Source: ZC4RG35 sp036375695
Lineage (GTDB): Bacteria > Actinomycetota > Acidimicrobiia > Spongiisociales > ZC4RG35
Length of the DNA stretch: 64,000 nt
NCBI GenBank assembly: GCA_036375695.1
Contig: DASVBU010000037.1
Location: forward strand, 25,796-89,795
Direction: 5' to 3'
Shown here: positions 32,248 to 39,856 of the stretch, one piece after another
Layout of the letters: each line of letters opens with the position of its first letter
How positions within the stretch are numbered: position 1 is the first letter of the stretch
Notes under the pieces: model-generated
The model's database searches: none
What the model saw: only the letters and a program-made list of their open reading frames with translations
What the model was told of the DNA's origin: nothing
Position numbers and translations under genes: made by a program

Positions 32248-32270
32248 CAGGTCACCGCGATCGTGACCTG
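32248..32270. terminator. inverted repeat at the end of the conserved hypothetical gene
   Basis: CAGGTCAC-N7-GTGACCTG is a perfect 8-bp stem that spans the stop codon at 32252-32254. It lies between the riboswitch-like element and the opposing gene and could stop transcription from either side, although neither side has a T-run. Confidence 0.45.
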
Positions 32271-32605
32271 TCCAGATACTGCAGGATCTCATGGGCGGCA
32301 AGCTCGATCTCCTTGTGCTCCCATTCGGCCGCCCGGTAGACGCAGCTGATGATCCCCATCCGATGCAGCCGGCTGAAGTCCCCGTAGACGAACGCATATC
32401 GCGCCTTCGTCTCCTCGGGCGCGCCGACGGTGATCCCGAGATGCCACTCGGCGTACTCGTCCCAGCCGTGGTTCTCCAGGAAGGCGTTCTGGGCGTCGGC
32501 GTCCGGCTGCACATCGGACCATCGACTTCGAAGGACGTAGCGTCGGGAGTCGATCAGCGCACGGGCCTTCGCCACCGCGGCCTCGTTGACCACGTACTTG
32601 GGCAT
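32252..32605 (-). CDS. conserved hypothetical protein (actinobacterial)
   Basis: A 117-residue soluble protein of a family I have seen widely in actinobacteria without a function. Characteristic stretches are ALIDSRRYVLRSRWSDVQP, WDEYAEWHLGITVGAPEETKARYAFVYGDFSRLHRMGIISC and RAAEWEHKEIELAAHEILQYLD. It is rich in Trp, Tyr and His, suggesting a ligand pocket. No signal peptide or membrane span. It runs toward the riboswitch-like element on the opposite strand. Confidence 0.75.
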   Translation of the reverse strand: MPKYVVNEAAVAKARALIDSRRYVLRSRWSDVQPDADAQNAFLENHGWDEYAEWHLGITVGAPEETKARYAFVYGDFSRLHRMGIISCVYRAAEWEHKEIELAAHEILQYLDRSRSR

Positions 32606-32780
32606 CGCTCTCGATTACCCCGTGACGGTGGCCGTCTACGCCTCCGCCCGGACGAGCCCTCGATTTGGCGAACTAGGATGGGTCGCGGGGAATTCCTCTG
32701 CGCCGATGCCGCGAGGAAGAAAGGAGGTGGGAGGCAATCAATGCAGAGCCCCACAGAGGGCGTTCGTAAGCATGCACTCG

Positions 32781-32831
32781 CTGCCAGAAGCTTCAGGTCT
32801 TTGGGGGCGCATCGGCGGGAAAGCCTGGCAG
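32781..32831 (+). promoter_or_regulatory. structured leader upstream of the TasA-like gene
   Basis: CTGCCAG (32781-32787) pairs perfectly with CTGGCAG (32825-32831). An inner alternative, AGG-T-CTTT with AAAGCCT, competes for the same 3' bases, so two folds exclude each other. It sits 21 bases before the TTG start. A GGAGG-rich stretch and an ATG at 32741 open a frame that is not gene-like. No known riboswitch class is recognised. Confidence 0.4.
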
Positions 32832-32852
32832 CCGACAAAGGGAGGGAGTGCT

Positions 32853-33515
32853 TTGAGAAGAGCATTCAAGAGTCTCTTCACGATCATCGCCGTGAGCGTC
32901 GTAGCCATCGGCGCGACGATGGCCGTGATGTTCGACACGGAGACCGTGGCGGGCAACACATTCACCGCCGGCCAGCTCGATCTCGGACTGGAGGAGGTGA
33001 CGATGCCGTTCAGCGTGTCGGACATCCTCCCGGGTGACAGCGGCGAGGGCAAGGTCACGCTGGCCAGTCTCGACGGGAGCGTCGACGGAAACCTCAGCGT
33101 GGCGTTCACCAACTACTCCCAGGCGGAGAACGGGTGTCTCGAGCCGGAGGTCGAAGCCGGCGACTCGGGTACCAACTGCGGTGCCGGCGACCTCGGTCTG
33201 GCGCTGGAGCTCGCCATCTTCCTCGACGTCAACCAGGACGGTGTCTACAACGAGGCCGACGGTGACATCGAGTTGGAATACAGCGGCAACACCAACACGA
33301 CTGACGGGCTGAACTTCGCCAGAGCGAATGCGTTCGGTACCGACCCGGTTGGGGGTGACGAGTGGGAAGACGTGCTGCAGATGTCGGCGGGTGACACCGT
33401 GGATCTGGTGGTCATGTGGCGGTTCCCCCACAACCAGTACGTGAAGCCCGACGCCATCTTCATGACCGACACACTGTCGTTCGACCTGGTGGCGACCCTG
33501 GCCCAGCTTCCGTAG
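32853..33515 (+). CDS. TasA/camelysin-like secreted protein with SipW-type signal
   Basis: A 220-residue exported protein. Residues 1-39 match the SipW-dependent signal type: hydrophobic core FTIIAVSVVAIGATMAVMF, then DTETVAGNTFTAGQLDL. The mature part is beta-rich, with two cysteines (Cys95, Cys109) and a calcium-loop-like DVNQDGVYNEADGD at 125-138. TasA-type proteins form biofilm fibres; camelysin relatives are surface proteins. The TTG at 32853 has GGAGG seven bases upstream and gives the normal signal peptide. The signal peptidase gene follows after 19 bases. Whether it makes fibres here is inferred from family only. Confidence 0.85.
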   Translation: MRRAFKSLFTIIAVSVVAIGATMAVMFDTETVAGNTFTAGQLDLGLEEVTMPFSVSDILPGDSGEGKVTLASLDGSVDGNLSVAFTNYSQAENGCLEPEVEAGDSGTNCGAGDLGLALELAIFLDVNQDGVYNEADGDIELEYSGNTNTTDGLNFARANAFGTDPVGGDEWEDVLQMSAGDTVDLVVMWRFPHNQYVKPDAIFMTDTLSFDLVATLAQLP

Positions 33516-33534
33516 GGAGGCGGAAATCAGAGGC

Positions 33535-34146
33535 ATGCCTGTGGCTCCCTATGATCTCGTCGATCTTGGGGAGCCACAGGGGTCTCACTCGTTGAGTCGG
33601 GGCAGACACGCCAGACCGCGCAGACCGATCCTCTACATCGTCACGCTGACGATCGTCGGGCTGCTCGGCATCGTCCTCGTCGCCGGCCGCTTCGGGCTGT
33701 GGGGAGTGCGTGCCCTCAGCGTGGAGTCCGGCTCCATGGAGCCCGCCATCCGGCGGTACAGCGTCGTCCTCACCATCCCCGTCGACACACCGGCGATCGG
33801 ATCGGTGATCACCTACGAGCATCCCCTCGATCCGGAGATCCTGATCACCCACCGGGTGGTCGGCTATGAGGGTGAAGGCGACGACCTCCGCCTGGTGACC
33901 AAGGGCGATGCCAACAATGCCCCCGACGGGGAGCCGGTGAGACGCGAGGCGGTCGTCGGCCAGGTACGGATGGTCATCCCCTGGCTCGGGTTGATCGTCG
34001 ACATTGCCCGGTCCGAGATCGGGTTCATCGTGCTGATCATCATCCCGGCGACGATCATCGTCCACAACGAGATCCTCCGTCTGCGAGACCTGCTCGCTGA
34101 GCGACGCCGCGAGAAGAAGGGGAGGATCAGCGGCAGGAACGGCTGA
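33535..34146 (+). CDS. sipW: SipW-type (ER-type) signal peptidase I
   Basis: A 203-residue membrane peptidase. An N-terminal span (32-50) and a C-terminal span (163-177) flank the catalytic domain. The nucleophile is Ser67 in SVESGSMEP. The partner residue is His106 in ILITHRVVG, as in eukaryotic and SipW-type enzymes, where the usual bacterial enzyme has Lys. TKGDANNAPD (122-131) is the conserved box D/E. It lies 19 bases behind the TasA-like gene and is expected to be the dedicated processor of that protein. It ends 18 bases from tRNA-Ala on the other strand. Confidence 0.93.
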   Translation: MPVAPYDLVDLGEPQGSHSLSRGRHARPRRPILYIVTLTIVGLLGIVLVAGRFGLWGVRALSVESGSMEPAIRRYSVVLTIPVDTPAIGSVITYEHPLDPEILITHRVVGYEGEGDDLRLVTKGDANNAPDGEPVRREAVVGQVRMVIPWLGLIVDIARSEIGFIVLIIIPATIIVHNEILRLRDLLAERRREKKGRISGRNG

Positions 34147-34164
34147 CCCGAAACGATGGGTGGG

Positions 34165-34238
34165 TGGAGCTGACGGGATTTGAACCCGTGACCCCCTCGT
34201 TGCGAACGAGGTGCTCTGCCAGGCTGAGCTACAGCCCC
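34165..34238 (-). tRNA. tRNA-Ala (CGC)
   Basis: Acceptor GGGGCTG pairs with CAGCTCC (one G-T pair). The D-arm is GCTC..GAGC. The anticodon stem is CCTCG/CGAGG around TTCGCAA, giving anticodon CGC (codon GCG). The T-loop is TTCAAAT. The end is followed by CCC, so CCA must be added. Confidence 0.96.
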
Positions 34239-34252
34239 GTGCGGGAAGGGAG

Positions 34253-34258
34253 ATTCTA
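34253..34258 (-). promoter_or_regulatory. -10 box of tRNA-Ala
   Basis: On the minus strand TAGAAT lies 14 bases before the tRNA 5' end. The same hexamer precedes tRNA-Arg. Confidence 0.45.
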
Positions 34259-34287
34259 CCCGTGGTCGGGAACGTGGCCTAAGCCGG

Positions 34288-34728
34288 TCAGTTGGCGATG
34301 ACCCGGATCTGCGGCTCTTCCCACTCGCTCGGCCTCTCGGCCACATGGGTGACCTTGAGCCGCATGTTCCGCCGCTGCCGCATCTGCGCCAGCATCATCA
34401 GATAGGCCGCGGCGAGCGCTGCGAAGAACGCTCCGACCAGCAGCCAGGGGAGGGAGTCCATCCGCCACGCCATGACCAGCGAGCCCACGACGAGAGTCCC
34501 CAGGGCGAGGAGGGTGCGCCGCCTGCGCTGTCGGATCACCTCACGCTTGCTCGCCGCCAGCGCCGCCACCGACTGCTTCTGGACATTGGCCATCGAGTGG
34601 GTCCAGCGGTCGAACTCCTCGGTGGACGACATCGGGGTGCTGCGACGGTCCCCGAACACGACCGGCATCAGGTAGACGGCCCAGACACCTGCGATGACCA
34701 GAAGGGCGACTATGACGATGGTTGGCAT
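34288..34728 (-). CDS. SepX-like small membrane protein
   Basis: A 146-residue protein. A first span (3-22, IVIVALLVIAGVWAVYLMPVV) is followed by STEEFDRWTHSMANVQ, a basic stretch (KREVIRQRRRR) and two more close spans (about 85-130). The layout, short span then Y-L-x-P motif and a charged ERF-like region, resembles actinobacterial SepX of Streptomyces and the Rv0996-type protein of mycobacteria, which lie beside galU and moeA. SepX helps place and stabilise division septa. This match is from memory of layout and context, not alignment. It follows moaC after 34 bases. Confidence 0.55.
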   Translation of the reverse strand: MPTIVIVALLVIAGVWAVYLMPVVFGDRRSTPMSSTEEFDRWTHSMANVQKQSVAALAASKREVIRQRRRRTLLALGTLVVGSLVMAWRMDSLPWLLVGAFFAALAAAYLMMLAQMRQRRNMRLKVTHVAERPSEWEEPQIRVIAN

Positions 34729-34762
34729 GTTTTTCTCTGGTGTCTCGCTGGGCGGAGGGTAG

Positions 34763-35254
34763 TCATGAGGGCTCCTGCTCTCCAACGACCCTCGACCATT
34801 CTCCCGACCGTCCACCGGACTTGGAGACGAGGCCGACGGATTCGATGGTCACCCCGCGTTCGACACTCTTCACCATGTCGTACACCGTGAGGGCGGCCAC
34901 CGAGACGGCGGTGAGGGCCTCCATCTCGACACCGGTGGTGCCGGTCGAGGTCACCGTAGCCACGATCCGGACCCCATGCCCATCCGGGGCGAGGTCGACG
35001 GACACGGAGTCGATGGGTATCGGATGGCACAGGGGTATGAGATCGGACGTTCTCTTCGCCGCCTGAATACCGGCCACCCGGGCCACGGCGACCACGTCGC
35101 CCTTGGGCATGCCACCCGAGAAGACCTCGTCCACGAGGTCTTCCGACATGGCCACTCGGGCCTCGGCGACTGCCGTACGTCTGGTCACCGGCTTGTCGCC
35201 GACGTCGACCATCCGAGCCGCTCCCGAATCGTCCAGGTGGGTGAGCTCACCCAT
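34763..35254 (-). CDS. moaC: cyclic pyranopterin monophosphate synthase
   Basis: A 163-residue enzyme that forms cyclic pyranopterin monophosphate in molybdenum cofactor synthesis, together with MoaA. Motifs: THLDDSGAARMVDVGDKPVTRRTAVA at the start, GMPKGDVVAVARVAGIQAAKRTSDLIPLCHPIPID in the centre (active-site His in LCHP), and GVEMEALTAVSVAALTVYDMVKSVE near the end. The ATG at 35254 was chosen from family alignment; it overlaps the end of moeA by eight bases. MoaA is not in the window. Confidence 0.96.
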   Translation of the reverse strand: MGELTHLDDSGAARMVDVGDKPVTRRTAVAEARVAMSEDLVDEVFSGGMPKGDVVAVARVAGIQAAKRTSDLIPLCHPIPIDSVSVDLAPDGHGVRIVATVTSTGTTGVEMEALTAVSVAALTVYDMVKSVERGVTIESVGLVSKSGGRSGEWSRVVGEQEPS

Positions 35255-36482
35255 CTCCCACTCCCCTGATCTCCTGTGCGGTGAACAATTCCAACAACAG
35301 GTTGTCGCCAGGCTCCACCTTGTCAACCCCGACCGGCATCACGGCGAAGCAATCCGCCGACGCCGCGCCCGAGAGGACGTTGGAGCCCTGGCCACCGGTC
35401 GACACCACCTCGAGCGTGGAGTGATCCACGATCCTGGCCCTGAGGAAGGCCTCCTTGGAGGGGTCGGAGGTGAAGATGTCACCCGCCACCCCCATGACCC
35501 GCGGGCGCAACAGAGCGGCGGCACCCTGCATCGCCAGGATGGCCGGCCGGGCGAACTGCTCGAACGAGACGAGGACCGAAACGGGGTTGCCGGGAAGACC
35601 GAAGAACGGGCGCCCACCGATCATGCCAAACCCGAGTGGCTTGCCCGGATTCATCGCCAGCGAGAGGAATTCGACCCCGGCCTCATCTCTCAGGACGGCC
35701 TTGACCACGTCGTAGTCGCCCATGGAGACACCTCCGCTGCTGACGATCGCATCCGCCTCGGCAACGGCTCGTCCGATCACCGCGCGCAACGCGTCGGCAT
35801 CGTCCCCGACACTTCCCAGGTCGACTACTTCGGCGCCTGCGCCGGCGACGAGGGCGGCCAGCATGGGGCGGTTGGAGTCACGGATCGCGCCCGGCTCGAG
35901 CACCGGCGTCTCTGCAGGACGCAACTCGTCGCCAGTCGAGAGGACGGCGACCCGCGGTCTCCTCGACACCCTGGCCTCGACCACCCCCAGGGCGGCCATC
36001 ATCCCCACGTGCTGTGGCCCGAGCCGGGTCCCCGCCGGGATCACGTCGACGCCGACGGTCACGTCTCCCCCACGGGGCCGCACATAGGTTCCGCGCTCGT
36101 ACGCGTGATGGATGGTCACACGACCATCGCCGGGCGTGGTGTCCTCGACTCGCACCACCGTGTCGGCGCCTTCGGGCATCGGGGCGCCGGTCATGATCTT
36201 GAATGCCTGGCCGGGCCCGACCGGACCCGTTGCCGCCCCACCGGCCGGGATGTCCCCGATCACCTCGAGAACCGCGCCTGGCGACGCCACGTCCTCCGCT
36301 CGCACGGCGTAACCGTCCATCCCGGAGTTGTCCCATGGCGGCACGTCCTCAGTCGAGCGCACCGGCTGGGACAGGACCCGGCCCACCAGATCGGCGAGAC
36401 CGACCACTTCTGTCGGGAGTCGCGAGACCGAGGCCAGGATCTTGGAGCGAACCTCGGCGATGGGCAGCAATTCAGACGGCAT
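35247..36482 (-). CDS. moeA: molybdopterin molybdenumtransferase MoeA
   Basis: A 411-residue enzyme that inserts molybdate into adenylated molybdopterin. Landmarks are PPWDNSGMDGYAVRAEDV (domain III substrate site), FKIMTGAPMPEGADTVVRVEDT, and the MoCF-type domain from about 180 (RVAVLSTGDELRPAETPVLEPGAIRDSN, VSSGGVSMGDYD, NPGKPLGFGMIGGRPFFGLPGNPVSVLVSFE). The domain IV end covers 330-411. The ATG at 36482 overlaps the galU end by 11 bases. Order galU-moeA-moaC implies coupled expression. Confidence 0.95.
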   Translation of the reverse strand: MPSELLPIAEVRSKILASVSRLPTEVVGLADLVGRVLSQPVRSTEDVPPWDNSGMDGYAVRAEDVASPGAVLEVIGDIPAGGAATGPVGPGQAFKIMTGAPMPEGADTVVRVEDTTPGDGRVTIHHAYERGTYVRPRGGDVTVGVDVIPAGTRLGPQHVGMMAALGVVEARVSRRPRVAVLSTGDELRPAETPVLEPGAIRDSNRPMLAALVAGAGAEVVDLGSVGDDADALRAVIGRAVAEADAIVSSGGVSMGDYDVVKAVLRDEAGVEFLSLAMNPGKPLGFGMIGGRPFFGLPGNPVSVLVSFEQFARPAILAMQGAAALLRPRVMGVAGDIFTSDPSKEAFLRARIVDHSTLEVVSTGGQGSNVLSGAASADCFAVMPVGVDKVEPGDNLLLELFTAQEIRGVGDG

Positions 36483-37269
36483 CGTCGACGAGATCCCCGT
36501 AGCGGTGCCGCCCCAGCACGATCGACGCGTGAAGCAGACCCTCGGGTGTCCCCGTGTCGAGGAGATCCGATGGCGACACCCAGCCCCGGAGCCGCCCCCG
36601 GCGACCGAGAGCGTCGATGGCGTCGGTGAGCTGGATCTCGCCGCCGACACCCGGCTGCGTCCCCTCGAGCAACTCGAACACCTCGGGCGTGAACAGATAC
36701 CTGCCGACCAGCCCGAGCCGGGACGGCGCCTTCTCGGGGCCGGGCTTCTCCACCGCACCCGAGAGCTCGACGTAGCCATCCCCGTCCTCCGAAGCAACCT
36801 CCACGACGCCGTACTTGCCGAGCATGTCGTCGTCGAGGGGACGAAGGCACATCACCGACACCTCGCCATCGCGGCTTCCCTCGGCGAGGGCGGGCAGCAC
36901 GTCACGACCGGGACGAACCAGGTTGTCGGACAGGAGACAGAAGAAGGGACGGCCGGCCACCATGTGGGCGGTCTCGTTGACGGCGTGACCCAGACCCAGT
37001 GGCTCCTCCTGGACGACGGGGCGCACCCGAACGTCCTCGAGGCCAGGGAGCGGGCCCTCGAGCGAGAAGTGCTGGGCGATGAGATGGCCTGCGTCGAGGT
37101 CGACCACCACGATCGCCTCCTTGGCGCCCGCCCGCGCCGCCTCCTCGACCGCGTACTGGATGGCCGGGCGGTCGATGACGGTGAGCAACGCCTTGGGGAC
37201 CACCCTGGTGGCGGGTCGCATCCGGGTCCCACGGCCCGCGGCGGGGATGACAGCCACCTCGATGTTCAT
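36472..37269 (-). CDS. galU: UTP-glucose-1-phosphate uridylyltransferase-type nucleotidyltransferase
   Basis: A 265-residue sugar nucleotidyltransferase that makes UDP-glucose. The activation loop is VIPAAGRGTRMRPATRVVPKALL near 6-28. DRPAIQYAVEEAARAG, FFCLLSDN (metal Asp) and VEKPGPEKAPSRLGLVGRYLF (sugar site) follow, with EIQLTDAID near 225. It is slightly shorter than typical GalU (about 300). GalU rather than another family member is inferred from these motifs and from the moeA context. ATG overlaps the plsY stop (ATGA). Confidence 0.88.
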   Translation of the reverse strand: MNIEVAVIPAAGRGTRMRPATRVVPKALLTVIDRPAIQYAVEEAARAGAKEAIVVVDLDAGHLIAQHFSLEGPLPGLEDVRVRPVVQEEPLGLGHAVNETAHMVAGRPFFCLLSDNLVRPGRDVLPALAEGSRDGEVSVMCLRPLDDDMLGKYGVVEVASEDGDGYVELSGAVEKPGPEKAPSRLGLVGRYLFTPEVFELLEGTQPGVGGEIQLTDAIDALGRRGRLRGWVSPSDLLDTGTPEGLLHASIVLGRHRYGDLVDDAV

Positions 37270-37859
37270 GTCGGCACCTTCTGCTCGGATCCCCGCACCA
37301 TTCGCATGATGTTCGAGCGATGGCGGAAGATGATCAGGGCCACCATCAGGCAGAGCCAGAGGAAGCCGAGGTCGCGGACCCCGAGGAACCAGGCGACCGG
37401 AAGGGAGACCAGCGTCACTATCAGCGACGAGACCGCGGCGACCTTGGTCAGCTTGAGGAGGATCAGCCATCCGCCGAGGACGCCGAGGCCGAGCCATGGC
37501 AGGGAGTAGAGGAGCACGCCCAGACCGGTGGCCACGCCCCGGCCGCCCTTGAGACGATGGAAGACCGGATAGCAGTGGCCGACAACGGCGGCGAGACCGC
37601 TGAGGAAGACCCAATGGACGGTCGGGTCGATGCTCTCGCTGGCGATCGTCCCCAGGAAGGCGCCCATCACGCCCTTCAGCGTGTCCCCGAGCAGCACCAG
37701 CGCCGCGGGGCCCTTGCCCATGGTGCGGAGGACGTTGGAGGTTCCGGGGTTCCCCGAACCGACTTCCCTGATGTCGATGCCGCGCATTCGGGCCACGACC
37801 AGGGCGAAATCGATGCTCCCGATGACGTAGGCGCCGATGATGGCGATGGCGAGCTTCAC
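37266..37859 (-). CDS. plsY: glycerol-3-phosphate acyltransferase PlsY
   Basis: A 197-residue membrane enzyme that moves an acyl group from acyl-phosphate to glycerol 3-phosphate, the first step of phospholipid synthesis. Motif 1 is YVIGSIDFALVVARMRGIDIREVGSGNPGTSNVLRTMG (usual SIP becomes SID). Motif 2 is VVGHCYPVFHRLKGGRGVATGLG, with the conserved His and GGKG-like loop. About five spans. The start is GTG at 37859. It heads the plsY-galU-moeA-moaC-SepX-like run. Confidence 0.94.
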   Translation of the reverse strand: MKLAIAIIGAYVIGSIDFALVVARMRGIDIREVGSGNPGTSNVLRTMGKGPAALVLLGDTLKGVMGAFLGTIASESIDPTVHWVFLSGLAAVVGHCYPVFHRLKGGRGVATGLGVLLYSLPWLGLGVLGGWLILLKLTKVAAVSSLIVTLVSLPVAWFLGVRDLGFLWLCLMVALIIFRHRSNIMRMVRGSEQKVPT

Positions 37860-37865
37860 ACGACG

Positions 37866-37871
37866 ATGATA
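37866..37871 (-). promoter_or_regulatory. leaderless-type -10 box of plsY operon
   Basis: On the minus strand TATCAT ends six bases before the plsY GTG, with no ribosome site. Confidence 0.5.
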
Positions 37872-37927
37872 AGGGGCGGAATGGAAGAGCCCCTTACGCG
37901 GTTCTAGAGTTCCGGTTCCTCACGAAC

Positions 37928-38188
37928 ATGCCGACCTACGAGTACACCTGCAAGAAGTGTGGAGAGAGCCTGGAGGTCTTCCAGTCGTTCTCCGACAAGC
38001 CGTTGAAGAAGCACGCTGATTGCGGTGGCGAGTTGGTGAAGGTGCTGCACGCCCGGGGCATCCTCTTCAAGGGCTCCGGCTTCTATGCCACCGACGGTCG
38101 CGGCAGCTCCTCGTCGAGCTCTTCCGGCTCGAACGGATCCAAGGAGATGACCTCGACCGAGAAGGCCGCCACACCCGCGGCCGACTGA
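37928..38188 (+). CDS. FmdB-type zinc ribbon protein
   Basis: An 86-residue protein that opens with the FmdB signature MPTYEYTCKKCGESLEVFQSFSDKPLKKHADCGG: two CxxC-type pairs (the second as DCGG) form a zinc ribbon. It continues through GILFKGSGFYATDGRG to a low-complexity Ser-rich tail. FmdB was named as a possible regulator of an amidase gene in Methylophilus; the real role of the family is uncertain. Divergent from plsY and followed by the SAF-like gene. Confidence 0.88.
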   Translation: MPTYEYTCKKCGESLEVFQSFSDKPLKKHADCGGELVKVLHARGILFKGSGFYATDGRGSSSSSSSGSNGSKEMTSTEKAATPAAD

Positions 38189-38288
38189 TCGCGCCGGGTC
38201 TCAGGATCCGGCGGTCGCCTCCAGACTGTCCAACGGCCAGGCCCGCGTGCCCCTTCCGCCACAGGTGGCCGCGGCATACGGTCGGGGC

Positions 38289-38666
38289 ATGCTCTGGCTG
38301 GACAAGCCGCTGTGGGGACGATGGCTGGCGGCTGCGTTCCTGATCGGTCTGGCGGTGTGGTTCGAGTCCCGACCGCCCGCACCGCAGATGGTCGAGATGT
38401 CCGCGGAGGCCGAGCGTCAGGTCTCATTGCCGTCGGGATGGTGGGCCTTCCCGGTGGAGGTGTCTCCGGGAGCCGCCCCGGGCGACCGGGTCCTGGTGCT
38501 CATCGTCGAGACCGGTCAGACGGTCGAGGGAGTGATCGCGGCAGCGGCAACCGACGACCCCTTCGGGGCCGGCCGCGGCCTGGTCGCCGTGCCTCCGGAG
38601 CACGCGGCAGCCGCTGCCGCCGCGGCGACGACGGGTGGTGCGGTCGTGCTCCAGTCCACGGGTTGA
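38289..38666 (+). CDS. SAF-domain-like membrane-anchored protein
   Basis: A 125-residue protein with one N-terminal span (WLAAAFLIGLAVWF). The outer part resembles a SAF/CpaB-like fold: EMSAEAERQVSLPSGWWAFPVEVSPGAAPGDRVLVLIVETGQTVEGVI, ending in VAVPPEHAAAAAAAATTGGAVVLQ. SAF domains occur in pilus assembly CpaB, antifreeze-like and sugar-acid enzymes; which applies is unclear. In actinobacteria a SAF gene often follows an FmdB gene, as here. The ATG at 38289 is preferred to GTG at 38247, which would add 14 polar residues. Confidence 0.6.
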   Translation: MLWLDKPLWGRWLAAAFLIGLAVWFESRPPAPQMVEMSAEAERQVSLPSGWWAFPVEVSPGAAPGDRVLVLIVETGQTVEGVIAAAATDDPFGAGRGLVAVPPEHAAAAAAAATTGGAVVLQSTG

Positions 38667-38680
38667 TGGAGTGACACAAC

Positions 38681-38686
38681 TACCGT
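38681..38686 (+). promoter_or_regulatory. leaderless-type -10 box of uppP
   Basis: TACCGT ends six bases before the uppP GTG, with no ribosome site. Confidence 0.45.
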
Positions 38687-38692
38687 GCCGGG

Positions 38693-39466
38693 GTGCTCAC
38701 AGCCTTGGTGTGGGGACTCGTCCAGGGACTGACGGAGTTCCTCCCCGTTTCTTCGTCCGGCCATCTGGTGGTCGTCCCCGCCTTCCTCTCCCGTCTCGGG
38801 ATGGAGATCGCCGAGCCGGACCTGGCGATCTCGGCCGTCCTCCATCTCGGCACGCTGACGTCGGTCCTGATCTACTTCCGGGAGGACATCGCCCGGATGC
38901 TCCGCTTCCGAACCGATCCGGACGGCCGACGGGTCCTCCTCCTCCTCGTCATCGGCACCATCCCGGCGATTTCCGGGCTGTTCCTCGAGGGGCCATTGGA
39001 CCGCTTCCAGGACACGGTCGCCAACGTGGGCTGGGCGCTGATCGCGACCGGGGTCATCCTCCTCATCGGCCAACGCTTCGCCCGCGGGGTGCGAAGGCTG
39101 GAAGAAGGCAACATCCCGGACGCGATCGTCGTCGGTCTCGCCCAAGCCCTCGCGCTGATCCCGGGGATCTCCCGCTCGGGGTCCACCATCACGGCCGGCA
39201 ACGTCCGTGGCTTCGACCCCAGAGAGGCGGCCCGCTTCTCCTTCCTGCTCGGGATCCCCACCATCGCCGGCGCAGGGCTCTTGCAGATCCCTGAGCTCGC
39301 CGACGCAGGCCGGCTCGACGGACCACTGGCCGTCGGCTTCCTGGCCGCGGCGATCTCCGGCTATCTGGCGATATCGTTCCTGCTGTCGGTGATCCGGAAG
39401 GTGGGTCTCATCCCCTTCGCCGGCTACGCCCTGGTCGTCGGTGCCCTCACGGTGATCTTCCTCTGA
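38693..39466 (+). CDS. uppP: undecaprenyl-diphosphate phosphatase
   Basis: A 257-residue membrane phosphatase (BacA) that recycles the undecaprenyl lipid carrier for cell wall synthesis and gives bacitracin tolerance. Catalytic motifs: GLVQGLTEFLPVSSSGHLV near 8-26, with its Glu and Ser, and AQALALIPGISRSGSTITAG near 145-165, with the PGxSRSG loop. About seven spans. The start is GTG at 38693. The stop overlaps the DUF2237 start (TGATG). Confidence 0.95.
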   Translation: MLTALVWGLVQGLTEFLPVSSSGHLVVVPAFLSRLGMEIAEPDLAISAVLHLGTLTSVLIYFREDIARMLRFRTDPDGRRVLLLLVIGTIPAISGLFLEGPLDRFQDTVANVGWALIATGVILLIGQRFARGVRRLEEGNIPDAIVVGLAQALALIPGISRSGSTITAGNVRGFDPREAARFSFLLGIPTIAGAGLLQIPELADAGRLDGPLAVGFLAAAISGYLAISFLLSVIRKVGLIPFAGYALVVGALTVIFL

Positions 39467-39855
39467 TGGCCGATCGCAACGTCCTCGGCGGGGCGCTCGA
39501 GCCATGCAGCATGGACCCCCTGACCGGGTGGTTCCGGGACGGGTCATGCAGCACCGGGCCCGACGACCTCGGCAGCCACACCATCTGCGCGGTGATGACA
39601 CGCGAGTTCCTGGCGCACCAGCGGTCGATCGGCAACGACCTGACCACTCCGGTCCCGGCGTACGCCTTCCCGGGGCTCGTGCCCGGCGATCGCTGGTGTG
39701 TCACCGCCCGCAATTGGCTGCGGGCCTACGAGGACGGTGTCGCCGCCCCGGTGGTGCTGGCCGCCACCCACGAGGCCGTCTTGGAGATAGTGCCGCTGGC
39801 CGCTCTGGCCGAGAACGCCGTCGACGTGCCGGACACCCCGGAGGGGCTGGAGTAG
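39466..39855 (+). CDS. DUF2237 family protein
   Basis: A 129-residue protein of the DUF2237 family: NVLGGALEPCSMDPLTGWFRDGSCSTGPDDLGSHTICAVMTREFLAHQRSIGNDLTTPVPAYAFPGLVPGDRWCVTARNWLRAYEDG is almost the full conserved core. Four cysteines are conserved within the family and may bind metal. The function is unknown. It is translationally coupled to uppP and convergent with dapB. Confidence 0.9.
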   Translation: MADRNVLGGALEPCSMDPLTGWFRDGSCSTGPDDLGSHTICAVMTREFLAHQRSIGNDLTTPVPAYAFPGLVPGDRWCVTARNWLRAYEDGVAAPVVLAATHEAVLEIVPLAALAENAVDVPDTPEGLE

Positions 39856-39856
39856 G

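Noticed and set aside
32721..32852. cyclic-di-GMP riboswitch upstream of the TasA-like gene
   Set aside because: TasA-type genes can have one, but the GCACAGGGCAAACC and GACGCAAAGCC signatures are not present.
32291..33037. 248-residue frame starting near the TasA leader, including an ATG at 32741 with a strong ribosome site
   Set aside because: It is Arg/His-rich, runs antisense to the conserved hypothetical gene and then out of phase through the TasA-like gene, and has no family resemblance.
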